From Yanghanlia sp047501535 (GTDB lineage: Bacteria; Pseudomonadota; Gammaproteobacteria; Burkholderiales; Burkholderiaceae_B), in assembly GCF_047501535.1 (NCBI RefSeq), contig NZ_JAZDRJ010000015.1, positions 1 to 64,000 on the forward strand: DNA of 64,000 bases. Direction: 5' to 3'. Below the pieces are notes generated by a model. It was not told where the DNA came from, ran no database searches, and saw only the letters and a program-made list of their open reading frames with translations. This document shows, piece after piece, positions 1 through 7,011 of this stretch (position 1 is its first letter; every line of letters starts with the position of its first letter). The translations under genes were made by a program, and so were the position numbers.

Positions 1-59
1 TGCGGCGGCATCAATTTCCTGACGGCTTGTTCTTTGAATTCTGGGCTGTAACTGGGCAC
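1..59 (-). CDS. IS transposase OrfA, N-terminal fragment (cut by the window edge)
   Basis: The minus strand from a GTG at 59-57 reads VPSYSPEFKEQAVRKLMPP and runs off the left edge. The pattern YSPEFKEQAV is typical of the first helix of the helix-turn-helix OrfA protein of IS3-family elements, which binds the element's ends. The start is uncertain because the frame stays open upstream (RSEE before the GTG). Only about 19 residues are visible, so the subfamily cannot be given. Confidence 0.5.
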   Translation of the reverse strand, partial: MPSYSPEFKEQAVRKLMPP

Positions 60-143
60 TTCTTCACTCCGACCGCTCCCTCAAATATTAACGAAAAACG
101 AGCGGACATCTATTGTGACGCAGGGGGGAACGCGCAATGATCA
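1..143 (-). mobile_element. end of an IS3-family-like insertion sequence, continuing left of the window
   Basis: The minus strand carries the start of a transposase-like reading frame (from about base 59 leftward) preceded by a non-coding terminal region. The 16-mer TCACAATAGATGTCCG (minus strand, 103-118) closely matches TCAACAATGATGTCCG on the plus strand at 17493-17508, next to another transposase fragment. A run of five C lies 20 nt from the presumed tip in both places. This is what terminal inverted repeats of one IS family would look like. If the two ends are symmetrical, this tip falls at base 143 and reads TG...CA like other IS3-family elements, directly against the first CRISPR repeat. 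The exact tip is inferred. Confidence 0.5.
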
Positions 144-443
144 GTTCCAGCCAGTGCGCATATCCTAATCAGTTAGAATTTTCTTGGTACTCATGTCGTA
201 GACGACGCCGTTCCAGCCAGTGCGCATATCCTAATCAGTTAGAATTCAGTGAGATTGTCACCGTTCACCAGGTTGGTTCCAGCCAGTGCGCATATCCTAA
301 TCAGTTAGAATTTTCAAGGCGTCAACCGTGCGCATGGAATCGTTCCAGCCAGTGCGCATATCCTAATCAGTTAGAATAACTTCGGCAAGGGCATGGGCCT
401 GAAGGTCGTTCCAGCCAGTGCGCATATCCTAATCAGTTAGAAT
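144..443 (+). CRISPR. type II-C CRISPR array, 5 repeats and 4 spacers
   Basis: Five identical 36-bp repeats start at 144, 210, 276, 342 and 408. They begin GTTCCAGCCAGTGCGC and end CAGTTAGAAT. The four spacers are all exactly 30 bp (180-209, 246-275, 312-341, 378-407), as is usual for type II-C. The tracrRNA anti-repeat at 4950-4979 pairs with the 5' part of this orientation, so crRNAs are read on the plus strand, towards cas2. The repeat end TAGAAT resembles a -10 box, as in the Neisseria type II-C repeat (TACAAT), where each repeat carries its own promoter. No degenerate terminal repeat is present, and the left side abuts an IS end. Confidence 0.97.
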
Positions 444-445
444 CC

Positions 446-486
446 AACCCAAGTAAACCCTTGATTTTAAAGAGTTTACTTGGGTT
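446..486. terminator. stem-loop between the convergent CRISPR array and cas2
   Basis: Perfect 13-bp inverted repeat, AACCCAAGTAAAC (446-458) and GTTTACTTGGGTT (474-486), with a 15-nt A/T-rich loop. It starts two bases after the last repeat and lies before the cas2 stop at 513. It is well placed to end both the array transcript and the cas9-cas1-cas2 transcript. There is no long T run, so intrinsic termination is likely but not certain. Confidence 0.55.
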
Positions 487-512
487 TCTACTTGCGGTTT
501 TCATGGCATTTT

Positions 513-839
513 CTAGAACAAGTTGAATTGATCTGGCGCTTTTTGGGAGGGCTGACGCGCCCTTCCCTGGTATGAAATGATGCGTTCATACTGTTTATCA
601 GTAAATTGTATGATGTTTACCTTGCCTCCGGGCGGCAATGCGGCTTCGACATGTTTGCAATAGGTTTCAACCTGCGCAGGCCCGGTGCAAAACCGGACAT
701 AAACACTGAACTGGCTCATTTCGAAACCCAGATCCAGCAAGGTATTGCGAAAGTCTGTCGCTGCCTTGCGTTCTTCTTTTTCCAGTACGGGCAAGTCGAA
801 CATCACCAGCATCCACATAAGCCGATATCCCGATAGCAT
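513..839 (-). CDS. cas2: CRISPR-associated endonuclease Cas2 (type II-C)
   Basis: Cas2 forms the central dimer of the Cas1-Cas2 integrase that inserts new spacers. The 108-residue protein has the ferredoxin-like Cas2 start: after MLSGYRLMW comes a strand ending MFDLPV, with the conserved Asp, and later FSVYVRF and KVNIIQFTDKQY. The length fits the slightly long Cas2 of type II systems. The ATG follows the cas1 TGA with no gap, so the two are translationally coupled. It is the last gene of the cas9-cas1-cas2 operon and ends 70 bp from the last repeat. Confidence 0.95.
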   Translation of the reverse strand: MLSGYRLMWMLVMFDLPVLEKEERKAATDFRNTLLDLGFEMSQFSVYVRFCTGPAQVETYCKHVEAALPPGGKVNIIQFTDKQYERIISYQGRARQPSQKAPDQFNLF

Positions 840-1775
840 TCAGCCATCCTTATCAACCAAAGACGCCGCTAGTGAAAGCGGCAGCCCGGGCAGGGGCAAA
901 TCAAGTCTGGAACGCTCGCCCAGATATACCTGGGCCAACGAGGTGGCGACTCGCTGCATGCAGACACTCACGGGTGTGACACCGGTATCCGTCAGCATAT
1001 CGTCATAGAGCGTGTGAACAAGTGCTCGCTTGGTATCCGGCGTGATCTCGCTCTCACCTCCTTGCTGCAAAAGCCACACTTTAATATCCACCAACGGGCG
1101 AAATGGCTCTATCAAGTCATCCACCAGCCTCATAGGGTTGCCTGCATTGCTGTGAAACACCCCGATGCTAGGATGCAGGCCAGCGCCTACCACGGCCCTT
1201 GCCGTCGCCGAGCGCAAAATCGTATAGCCATAATTCAGCAAACTATTGAGTCCGCCCGCGCCTTGGTCACGCCTGAAACCAGTACCAAAAAGCAGGCTCC
1301 AGTAACGCCTGGCTCCTTGAGCTTCCAGGTTCTCAGGGTCACCGCTTTTCACCTTTCTAGCGAGCGACAGCAACGGCATTGGCGGCTCCCCCACCACTTC
1401 CAACACCGCTGCCTGCTGCTCCAGCTTGCTACGTACTATGGAAGCCCAGAGCTGCTTATGTATAGGACGCTTGGCGGTTAACTGTGCTTCTATCCGCCGG
1501 GACTGCTCATAATTGCCATCAATCGGCCAAAGCATGCCCACAGGATTATGATTGGCTGCACACAAAACAAAAGGCGCCCCACGTTGCGCCAGCGCCACCA
1601 AAAGATTATTGGTGTAGCTCAAGCCATGAGCGTTAGCTATTACTGCTGCGATGTCATCGAGAGGGACTTGCCCCAGCTCCTTTCGCTCACCCTGTGTATC
1701 GCGCACCACCATAAAGCCGCGATGAGCGAATAAATGCCGTCTGTCATCTGCGATTTCAACGATGCGCCCTATCAT
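840..1775 (-). CDS. cas1: CRISPR-associated endonuclease Cas1 (type II)
   Basis: Cas1 is the metal-dependent integrase that, with Cas2, joins new spacers to the leader end of the array. The 311-residue length is usual for type II Cas1. Visible family features are the N-terminal beta domain (MIGRIVEIADDRRHLFAHRGF), the conserved acidic patch EAQGARRYW, and the catalytic region LHPSIGVFHSNAGNP followed by VDDLIEPFRPLVD, holding the conserved His, Glu and Asp. The gene lies 21 bp downstream of cas9 and directly abuts cas2. No csn2 or cas4 is present, which makes the locus type II-C. Confidence 0.97.
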   Translation of the reverse strand: MIGRIVEIADDRRHLFAHRGFMVVRDTQGERKELGQVPLDDIAAVIANAHGLSYTNNLLVALAQRGAPFVLCAANHNPVGMLWPIDGNYEQSRRIEAQLTAKRPIHKQLWASIVRSKLEQQAAVLEVVGEPPMPLLSLARKVKSGDPENLEAQGARRYWSLLFGTGFRRDQGAGGLNSLLNYGYTILRSATARAVVGAGLHPSIGVFHSNAGNPMRLVDDLIEPFRPLVDIKVWLLQQGGESEITPDTKRALVHTLYDDMLTDTGVTPVSVCMQRVATSLAQVYLGERSRLDLPLPGLPLSLAASLVDKDG

Positions 1776-1796
1776 GTGGCCTTCCTTCCTACCTAT

Positions 1797-4700
1797 TTAT
1801 GGTGTAAACCCTTTATCGGAGAGCCTGCCTGCCGGCGAAATGGTTACTCGCCTTCCCCTGGAGTTCTGTAAGGAGCTTGCCGTTTTCGTCACATAGGAAA
1901 ATGGGTCATCCTTGTTTCTATTGCGAGCATCAACGTTGGCCTCGTGGACATCAGCCAACAACAATTGACCGCTGCTTTTTATCGTCGCAACCCGCATCGT
2001 CCTAACAGCGCCAAGATGCTCCAGCCTGACGGTATCTCCAATTACCAGCCGCATCACCAAAGCGTTACCGCTCAAAGCATGCTTTGGATGTCGCAAACGT
2101 TTCCAACCCTCTTCCTTCCCGAGTTCGCGTACCAATTGATAAGCCTGATACGTTGATATGACTTCGCCCTTCCATCGCCCCGACTTCTCATCACGCACGA
2201 TTTCAAGACAGTAATTGCTATCGCCCTTATAACCTTTGTATGGGCGAAGACTGCCGTCTGGCAAAAAACCATGGCGTGCCGCGGCCTTCGCGCAAGTAAT
2301 GGGAATTACTTTCAGCTTTTCGGGCTTTCTTTGCCTGACACCGTCCACGATTTTGCGCACCCGCACACAACCACCGGGCAACAATCCATAAGCCGTGTCG
2401 TTGTGCATAGCCCTTTCATAGCTATGATCAGGCTTATGGCTGACCCAGATTCCGTTGACCGCCCTTTTCACATGTTGTCTGTAGTTGGGCCAAGGTTCGG
2501 GCATAGTCGCTAGAAGCCGCCCTTGATGTTCACGAGCCTGCGCGCTCGTACTGGACATTTTCTGCAAGAGCCGCCGGTCTGTCACACCTACAACACACGC
2601 ATCAATGGCGTGATGGCGGTGATCCTCGCGATTTTTCTGCCCCTGCCAGCCCAAGATATCTGCATTATTCAGCCCGTAGACGCGCCGCAGTATGCCTGTC
2701 AATCTCCCTGGAACCACCCAGGTACCTTGAGGGCATATGCATTCCAGATATTCCTTGGCCATCCGACTTAAGTAGCGGGTGTCATTCAACGCCCTGTCCA
2801 GAAAGCCTTTGTCCTCTTTATCCCAGCGGGCCATTCCATCTTGTGCAAACCGATAACGCTTGCGCAAGGGCATTGCTTGCGCACGTTGCAAAATCTCTTC
2901 GTAGTTGAAACCCGCAATCGTCTGCTGCCCAAATGCCTCCCAAGGAGTTCTGTTGCCTTTGGCGCGATTAGCCAACCTGAGAGCTACCGTCTTATTATTC
3001 AGACTGTCATCGAGCGTTTTGGAAAAAGGCAGAATATGCTCGACTTCCACTTTGTCGCTTAATAACATTTCCAGACTGATCTGCTCACCGCTATATGGGC
3101 AGCGCCGCTCAACAGGATCGAAACTCAACTCTTCCCAAAGAATCCTCTTTTCAAGCAGGTCTCGTTTTACTCGATCCTCGCTTATTCCCAATATCTCGGC
3201 AATTTCTTGACGATAACGCTTGTTTCTCTTCTGGTTTTCCGCTTGCTCACGCATGGCCTCCAGCTTTTGCTCCCGGGTTTGCTTAAATTCGCGAGCCAAT
3301 TCAATAACGACTTGGGATGGATGCCCATAACGCCGGATCAACTCGTTGACCACAATACGAACCTGGTTCAGGCCGATATGCACAGTGGGGTTGCTGATTT
3401 TTCCTACTCGTTTTTCTTCCGGATCATCAGGGCGGCCTGTACCAAAACCGACATGGCGCTCAAGAACGGTTCCGTAATATGGCAGGCTAGACAGAATTTC
3501 TCCGGTAGCGCGCGGCCCCATGTGGCTATGATGCGGAATACCTGAAGCGATCACCGCTTTATCGTAAGTACACACACTCGTCCGGAGCACCGGAAGAATC
3601 TGCCGGATGGCCTTTAAACTCAAGCTTCCGTACCCTTCCGGCAACGAAACATTGGCAATCGCTTCCGCCTGATCTTCAGTGACACCCGTGTGCTCACACA
3701 ACCACGAAATCAGGGCAGATTCGTTTTCTTCTGTCAACAACTGCACGACGATATCATCTTGGAACTCCTCGCTAAACGTCTGCCACACGGCTCCAAAATA
3801 CTGTTTTCTCGACAAGATATTTCCGGTCGCATTACCTTTGAATTCCTGGCGTTTCGCATCTTCGATATTGAATGTCGCATCGCTGCCCAAACCTGCAGCG
3901 GTGCGTAATTGCTTGAAGGTCTTCTTGGCGCTTGCCCCCAGAGCTTTAACCATCGCATCGCGCTGTTCAAGTGTCAGGGTTTGCTCTTTCAGGCCTTCAT
4001 CAAGCCAGCGCAGGTTATTCACTTCCTGGTATATACGGAACGACTGCACGCTGGGTAAGGCGAGTGGGGCTCGGGGTTCATCCGTATAAAATGTACAACG
4101 ACCAGGGTCAACCGGCCTTAGTCGCCTTTGAAATAGCAAAATATCTCGCAGCGTTTCCCGAGCATGGTCGTGAAAAAGTTTCGAATTGAGTTCAGCTTGT
4201 TTTGCCCATAAAGCATCAAACTCCGCTTCGACCATCGCCCGATCGATATATAAGTCGTAGCTCTTTTCGATCTTTGGCTTACTTGCGGCCGATAACACCC
4301 TAGTTTCATTGAAACGGGCTCGTACCGTCTGGCCGTTTTTCATTCGATGGTGCAGCCACTCGCCCACCGTCCTAAAACCGCCCCCTTGCATTGCAGAGCG
4401 CACGCCAGAAATTGCGCTCTTCATCACACTGTCATTCTTCTCCGTTTTATCGGTCTTTCGATTGCTCTTGAAACCACGTCGTTGATTAAGGTGAAAAATC
4501 GCTCGACCGAATTCATAGGGTTCTAGTGCTCGATCTAGACCTTCGGCGCGCAGTTGATAGGGGTCGAGTATTTCCAGGCTCTTTCGTTCTGTAAGATCTT
4601 CTGGGAAAAAGCCATATTGGATCAAGGCGTCGATCAGCTTATTTTTACGCTTCAGCATGCGATCTCGCCGACGCCGCATGGCCCGCGCCGTACGACGGGC

Positions 4701-4862
4701 CACAGCTAGTGATACACCGTCTTTTGGATTGCGACCATCGGAAAAAATCCGTACCCCAGTCAGAACAACCGCAGTTGGTTGATTGTCAGCCGTCAATCTC
4801 AGTACCGCCCAACCGAGAGACGTTGGCCCCAAATCTAACGCCAAACGATAACGAAACGGCAT
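1797..4862 (-). CDS. cas9: CRISPR-associated endonuclease Cas9 (type II-C)
   Basis: RNA-guided nuclease that cuts both strands of invading DNA using crRNA and tracrRNA. At 1021 residues it is a small Cas9, as in Neisseria-type II-C. RuvC-I is LALDLGPTSLGWA with Asp10. An arginine-rich bridge helix follows (ARRTARAMRRRRDRMLKRK). RuvC-II is VVIELAREF with Glu521, the HNH motif is VEVEHILPFS with catalytic His609, and RuvC-III is HHAIDACVVG with His750/His751 and Asp754. All nuclease residues are present, so the enzyme should be active. A strong purine-rich ribosome site (AAGGGGGG) precedes the ATG. A promoter-like pair upstream overlaps the divergent tracrRNA promoter. The PAM cannot be read from the sequence. 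Confidence 0.98.
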   Translation of the reverse strand: MPFRYRLALDLGPTSLGWAVLRLTADNQPTAVVLTGVRIFSDGRNPKDGVSLAVARRTARAMRRRRDRMLKRKNKLIDALIQYGFFPEDLTERKSLEILDPYQLRAEGLDRALEPYEFGRAIFHLNQRRGFKSNRKTDKTEKNDSVMKSAISGVRSAMQGGGFRTVGEWLHHRMKNGQTVRARFNETRVLSAASKPKIEKSYDLYIDRAMVEAEFDALWAKQAELNSKLFHDHARETLRDILLFQRRLRPVDPGRCTFYTDEPRAPLALPSVQSFRIYQEVNNLRWLDEGLKEQTLTLEQRDAMVKALGASAKKTFKQLRTAAGLGSDATFNIEDAKRQEFKGNATGNILSRKQYFGAVWQTFSEEFQDDIVVQLLTEENESALISWLCEHTGVTEDQAEAIANVSLPEGYGSLSLKAIRQILPVLRTSVCTYDKAVIASGIPHHSHMGPRATGEILSSLPYYGTVLERHVGFGTGRPDDPEEKRVGKISNPTVHIGLNQVRIVVNELIRRYGHPSQVVIELAREFKQTREQKLEAMREQAENQKRNKRYRQEIAEILGISEDRVKRDLLEKRILWEELSFDPVERRCPYSGEQISLEMLLSDKVEVEHILPFSKTLDDSLNNKTVALRLANRAKGNRTPWEAFGQQTIAGFNYEEILQRAQAMPLRKRYRFAQDGMARWDKEDKGFLDRALNDTRYLSRMAKEYLECICPQGTWVVPGRLTGILRRVYGLNNADILGWQGQKNREDHRHHAIDACVVGVTDRRLLQKMSSTSAQAREHQGRLLATMPEPWPNYRQHVKRAVNGIWVSHKPDHSYERAMHNDTAYGLLPGGCVRVRKIVDGVRQRKPEKLKVIPITCAKAAARHGFLPDGSLRPYKGYKGDSNYCLEIVRDEKSGRWKGEVISTYQAYQLVRELGKEEGWKRLRHPKHALSGNALVMRLVIGDTVRLEHLGAVRTMRVATIKSSGQLLLADVHEANVDARNRNKDDPFSYVTKTASSLQNSRGRRVTISPAGRLSDKGFTP

Positions 4863-4894
4863 ACACCCCCCTTGAGTAGTAATAATTTGTTATG

Positions 4895-4923
4895 AATTTA
4901 GACCGCATCTTGCATTTATTCAA
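4895..4923 (-). promoter_or_regulatory. candidate cas9 operon promoter
   Basis: On the minus strand TTGAAT (4923-4918) and TAAATT (4900-4895) are separated by exactly 17 bp, about 30 bp upstream of the cas9 ATG. It overlaps the divergent tracrRNA promoter, so the two polymerases would compete. Read from sequence only. Confidence 0.4.
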
Positions 4924-4938
4924 GTAAACCATTACCAT
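4910..4938 (+). promoter_or_regulatory. candidate tracrRNA promoter
   Basis: TTGCAT (4910-4915), a 17-bp spacer and TACCAT (4933-4938) on the plus strand. Transcription would begin near 4945, just before the anti-repeat. It faces away from cas9. Confidence 0.45.
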
Positions 4939-4944
4939 ACACAC

Positions 4945-5030
4945 CATATCTGATTAGGATATGCGTGCTGGATGCTAACAAGCTGAAAGATCGCACCAAA
5001 TGGAAAAGCCGCTATACGCGGCTTTTCGTC
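4945..5030 (+). ncRNA. tracrRNA of the type II-C system
   Basis: Bases 4950-4965 (CTGATTAGGATATGCG) are the exact reverse complement of 16 bases of the CRISPR repeat. The next stretch TGCTGGATGCTAAC (4966-4979) pairs with the repeat's 5' end through a bulge. This is the anti-repeat. It is followed by a nexus-like region (AAGCTGAAAGATCGCACC) and a terminator hairpin with arms AAAAGCCGC (5004-5012) and GCGGCTTTT (5018-5026), then CGTCTTT. The RNA would be about 85 nt. The 5' end is inferred from a promoter-like pair, and the 3' end from the hairpin. Confidence 0.9.
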
Positions 5031-5184
5031 TTTCTGCCAAGTATAGGTTTTACGACTTCCGTCAACCTCGGCACACCTCTCGCACCCGTTCAAAACAATC
5101 AAATTAGTAGGAAAACCTTTCGTCCGGTATCATAAGCGGCGAAAAGCATCACCGATGGCTTAGTAAAAAGAACCACTTCCTGGC

Positions 5185-5904
5185 ATGCATATAGCTTCTG
5201 TTGAAGACGACGCCGCGCAAGGCGAACTGCTCCGCTCCATAGTTACAAAAGCTGGCTACGAGTGCACGGTGTATACAACAGGGCGCGAATTTCTGGCCGC
5301 GCTGGCAAAGCCCCACCCATACAACTTGCTGCTGATCGACTGGGAGCTTCCCGACATCACAGGCTTTGAGGTGCTGCGCTGGGTCCGCAGCAATCTAGGG
5401 CAAAACCTTCCTATTATTTTCGTCACCAACCGAAGTGATGAATCCGACTTAGTCGCCGCCCTACATGCTGGCGCAGACGACTACGTTATCAAGCCTCCGC
5501 GGGAGGCCGAGCTGTTGGCCCGTATCCGTACTCTGAGTCGGCGCAGTGCCTCTTTGCCGGTTCAAGACGCGCCTTTTCAGTGCGCGGCTTACTATGTAGA
5601 ACCGGATAACAATCGCATAGAACTGCGGGGCCGGAAGATAGAACTTGCACCCAAAGAATTCGAACTGGCTTTACTCTTCCTGCGCAACCCTGGCCATCTG
5701 TTCTCGCGCGATGTGCTCAGCAGCTCGGTATGGAATCGCGATATCCCGGCGACATCCCGCACAATAGATACCCATCTTTCCAACATCCGTCGCAAGCTCC
5801 ATTTAAAACCTGAAAATGGCGTGCGGCTCACTGCCTCTTATGCATTGGGCTACCGTCTTGAGCTGTTGAATGACGATGAATCTCCAGCTCACGCCGCTAT
5901 ATGA
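5185..5904 (+). CDS. OmpR-family DNA-binding response regulator
   Basis: Cytoplasmic two-component regulator of 239 residues. The receiver domain (about 1-120) has the acidic pocket VEDD, phospho-acceptor Asp52 in LLLIDWELPD, a switch Thr/Ser region (FVTNRS) and the conserved Lys in VIKPP. The C-terminal winged helix (about 135-230) has the OmpR/PhoB pattern, including RTIDTHLSNIRRKL. Its stop overlaps the next gene's ATG by 4 bp (ATGA), so it is co-translated with the LysM-FecR protein and the CHASE2 kinase. These are its likely partners. Its target genes are unknown. Confidence 0.93.
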   Translation: MHIASVEDDAAQGELLRSIVTKAGYECTVYTTGREFLAALAKPHPYNLLLIDWELPDITGFEVLRWVRSNLGQNLPIIFVTNRSDESDLVAALHAGADDYVIKPPREAELLARIRTLSRRSASLPVQDAPFQCAAYYVEPDNNRIELRGRKIELAPKEFELALLFLRNPGHLFSRDVLSSSVWNRDIPATSRTIDTHLSNIRRKLHLKPENGVRLTASYALGYRLELLNDDESPAHAAI

Positions 5905-7007
5905 AGAACCGCACCTTTTTGCCGCGAAACCTGCTCCAATGCATGACTGTGTTCGCATTGGCCGCCACCGGCCCGGCACTGTCTCAACCGATCGGCGCCA
6001 ATGGCGATGATTTCCTATACCGTGTGATTCAGGGCGATACACTGCTGGAGCTCGCCGGGCGCTACACCACCACCCCTCAAAACTGGCGAGTGCTGCAACA
6101 GATCAATCATGTTGCCGATACGTTGAAGCTACCCATTGGCCAGACCCTGCGCATCCCTTTTTCCATAATTCCAGAAGTGCCCGCCCCCGCCAGCGTCGTT
6201 CATGCCAGCGGTCAGGTCATGGTGGACGGGCGGCCCGTCAAACAAGGCGAACCGCTTCCTGAAGGCAGCACCCTCACCACAGCGGCCGGCAGTTTTATGG
6301 CCTTGCGGCTGACCGACGGCAGTACGGTCACCATACCGGGCAACAGCGCAATCAAGGTTGACCGCCTGCAGGCTTTCAAAGGCACAGGGCTGACAGATAC
6401 CATTCTGTCGGTAGAAAATGGCTCGATTGAATCCTTGGTTGCGCCGGAGAAAACCGGTGTGGGTCGATTTGAAATCCGCACCCCCGTCGCGATCACCGGC
6501 GTGCGCGGCACCCGGCTGCGAGTTCATGCCGGCGACACCGGTGCCCAAACAGAAGTCATTCAAGGTGTTGCCCACCTTGGCGCTAGCCAGTCAGGCCAAG
6601 CGATGCTGAAAAGCGGCCAGGGAGTCTCCACAAGTGGAAAGGGTGTCATGGGGCCAGTGAGTGCCTTGCCTGCTGCACCCCATCTATCAAAACCCTTTCG
6701 TAGCCCACAAGGCTGGCAGGTAGAGTTCGACCCCGTTCCGGGCGCCGTGGCCTATCTGGTAAGGGTGGCCGATGACCCCGATGGGGCACATCCCCGTTTC
6801 AGCCGTCGCTTTGCTACGCCTAGCGAGGTCCGTTTCTCAGCCCATGGCCCTGGTACCCACTATGTATTGGTGCGCGCGATCGACGCCCAGGGGCTCATGG
6901 GGCCAGACGCTTCCCACCCCTTCCCTGGGCAAGCTGTGCTATCCACCACCGACGGCAAGCCTGTTGCCACCGGCTACGGTGACCAGGTCTACTTGAGCGA
7001 CTATTGA
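5901..7007 (+). CDS. exported LysM-FecR domain protein
   Basis: A 368-residue protein with an N-terminal signal peptide (positive start, then MTVFALAATGPALSQ), so it is probably periplasmic. A LysM peptidoglycan-binding domain (about 40-90: YRVIQGDTLLELAGRY, then LPIGQTLRIP) is followed by a FecR domain (about 105-235), with the family pattern of a strand-rich core ending in ITGVRGTRLRVHAG. The last third resembles a fibronectin-like fold. It lies between the response regulator and the CHASE2 kinase, an arrangement seen in other beta- and gammaproteobacteria. It may present a cell-wall or periplasmic cue to the kinase. That role is inferred. Confidence 0.88.
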   Translation: MKNRTFLPRNLLQCMTVFALAATGPALSQPIGANGDDFLYRVIQGDTLLELAGRYTTTPQNWRVLQQINHVADTLKLPIGQTLRIPFSIIPEVPAPASVVHASGQVMVDGRPVKQGEPLPEGSTLTTAAGSFMALRLTDGSTVTIPGNSAIKVDRLQAFKGTGLTDTILSVENGSIESLVAPEKTGVGRFEIRTPVAITGVRGTRLRVHAGDTGAQTEVIQGVAHLGASQSGQAMLKSGQGVSTSGKGVMGPVSALPAAPHLSKPFRSPQGWQVEFDPVPGAVAYLVRVADDPDGAHPRFSRRFATPSEVRFSAHGPGTHYVLVRAIDAQGLMGPDASHPFPGQAVLSTTDGKPVATGYGDQVYLSDY

Positions 7008-7011
7008 TCCC

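Noticed and set aside
137..379. An 80-codon frame with a repeated SSQCAYPNQLEF motif
   Set aside because: It is a translation of the CRISPR repeats and spacers. The 66-bp period is a multiple of three, which keeps the frame open.
1014..1481. Long plus-strand frame opposite cas1
   Set aside because: It is a shadow of cas1, with no domain and no ribosome site.
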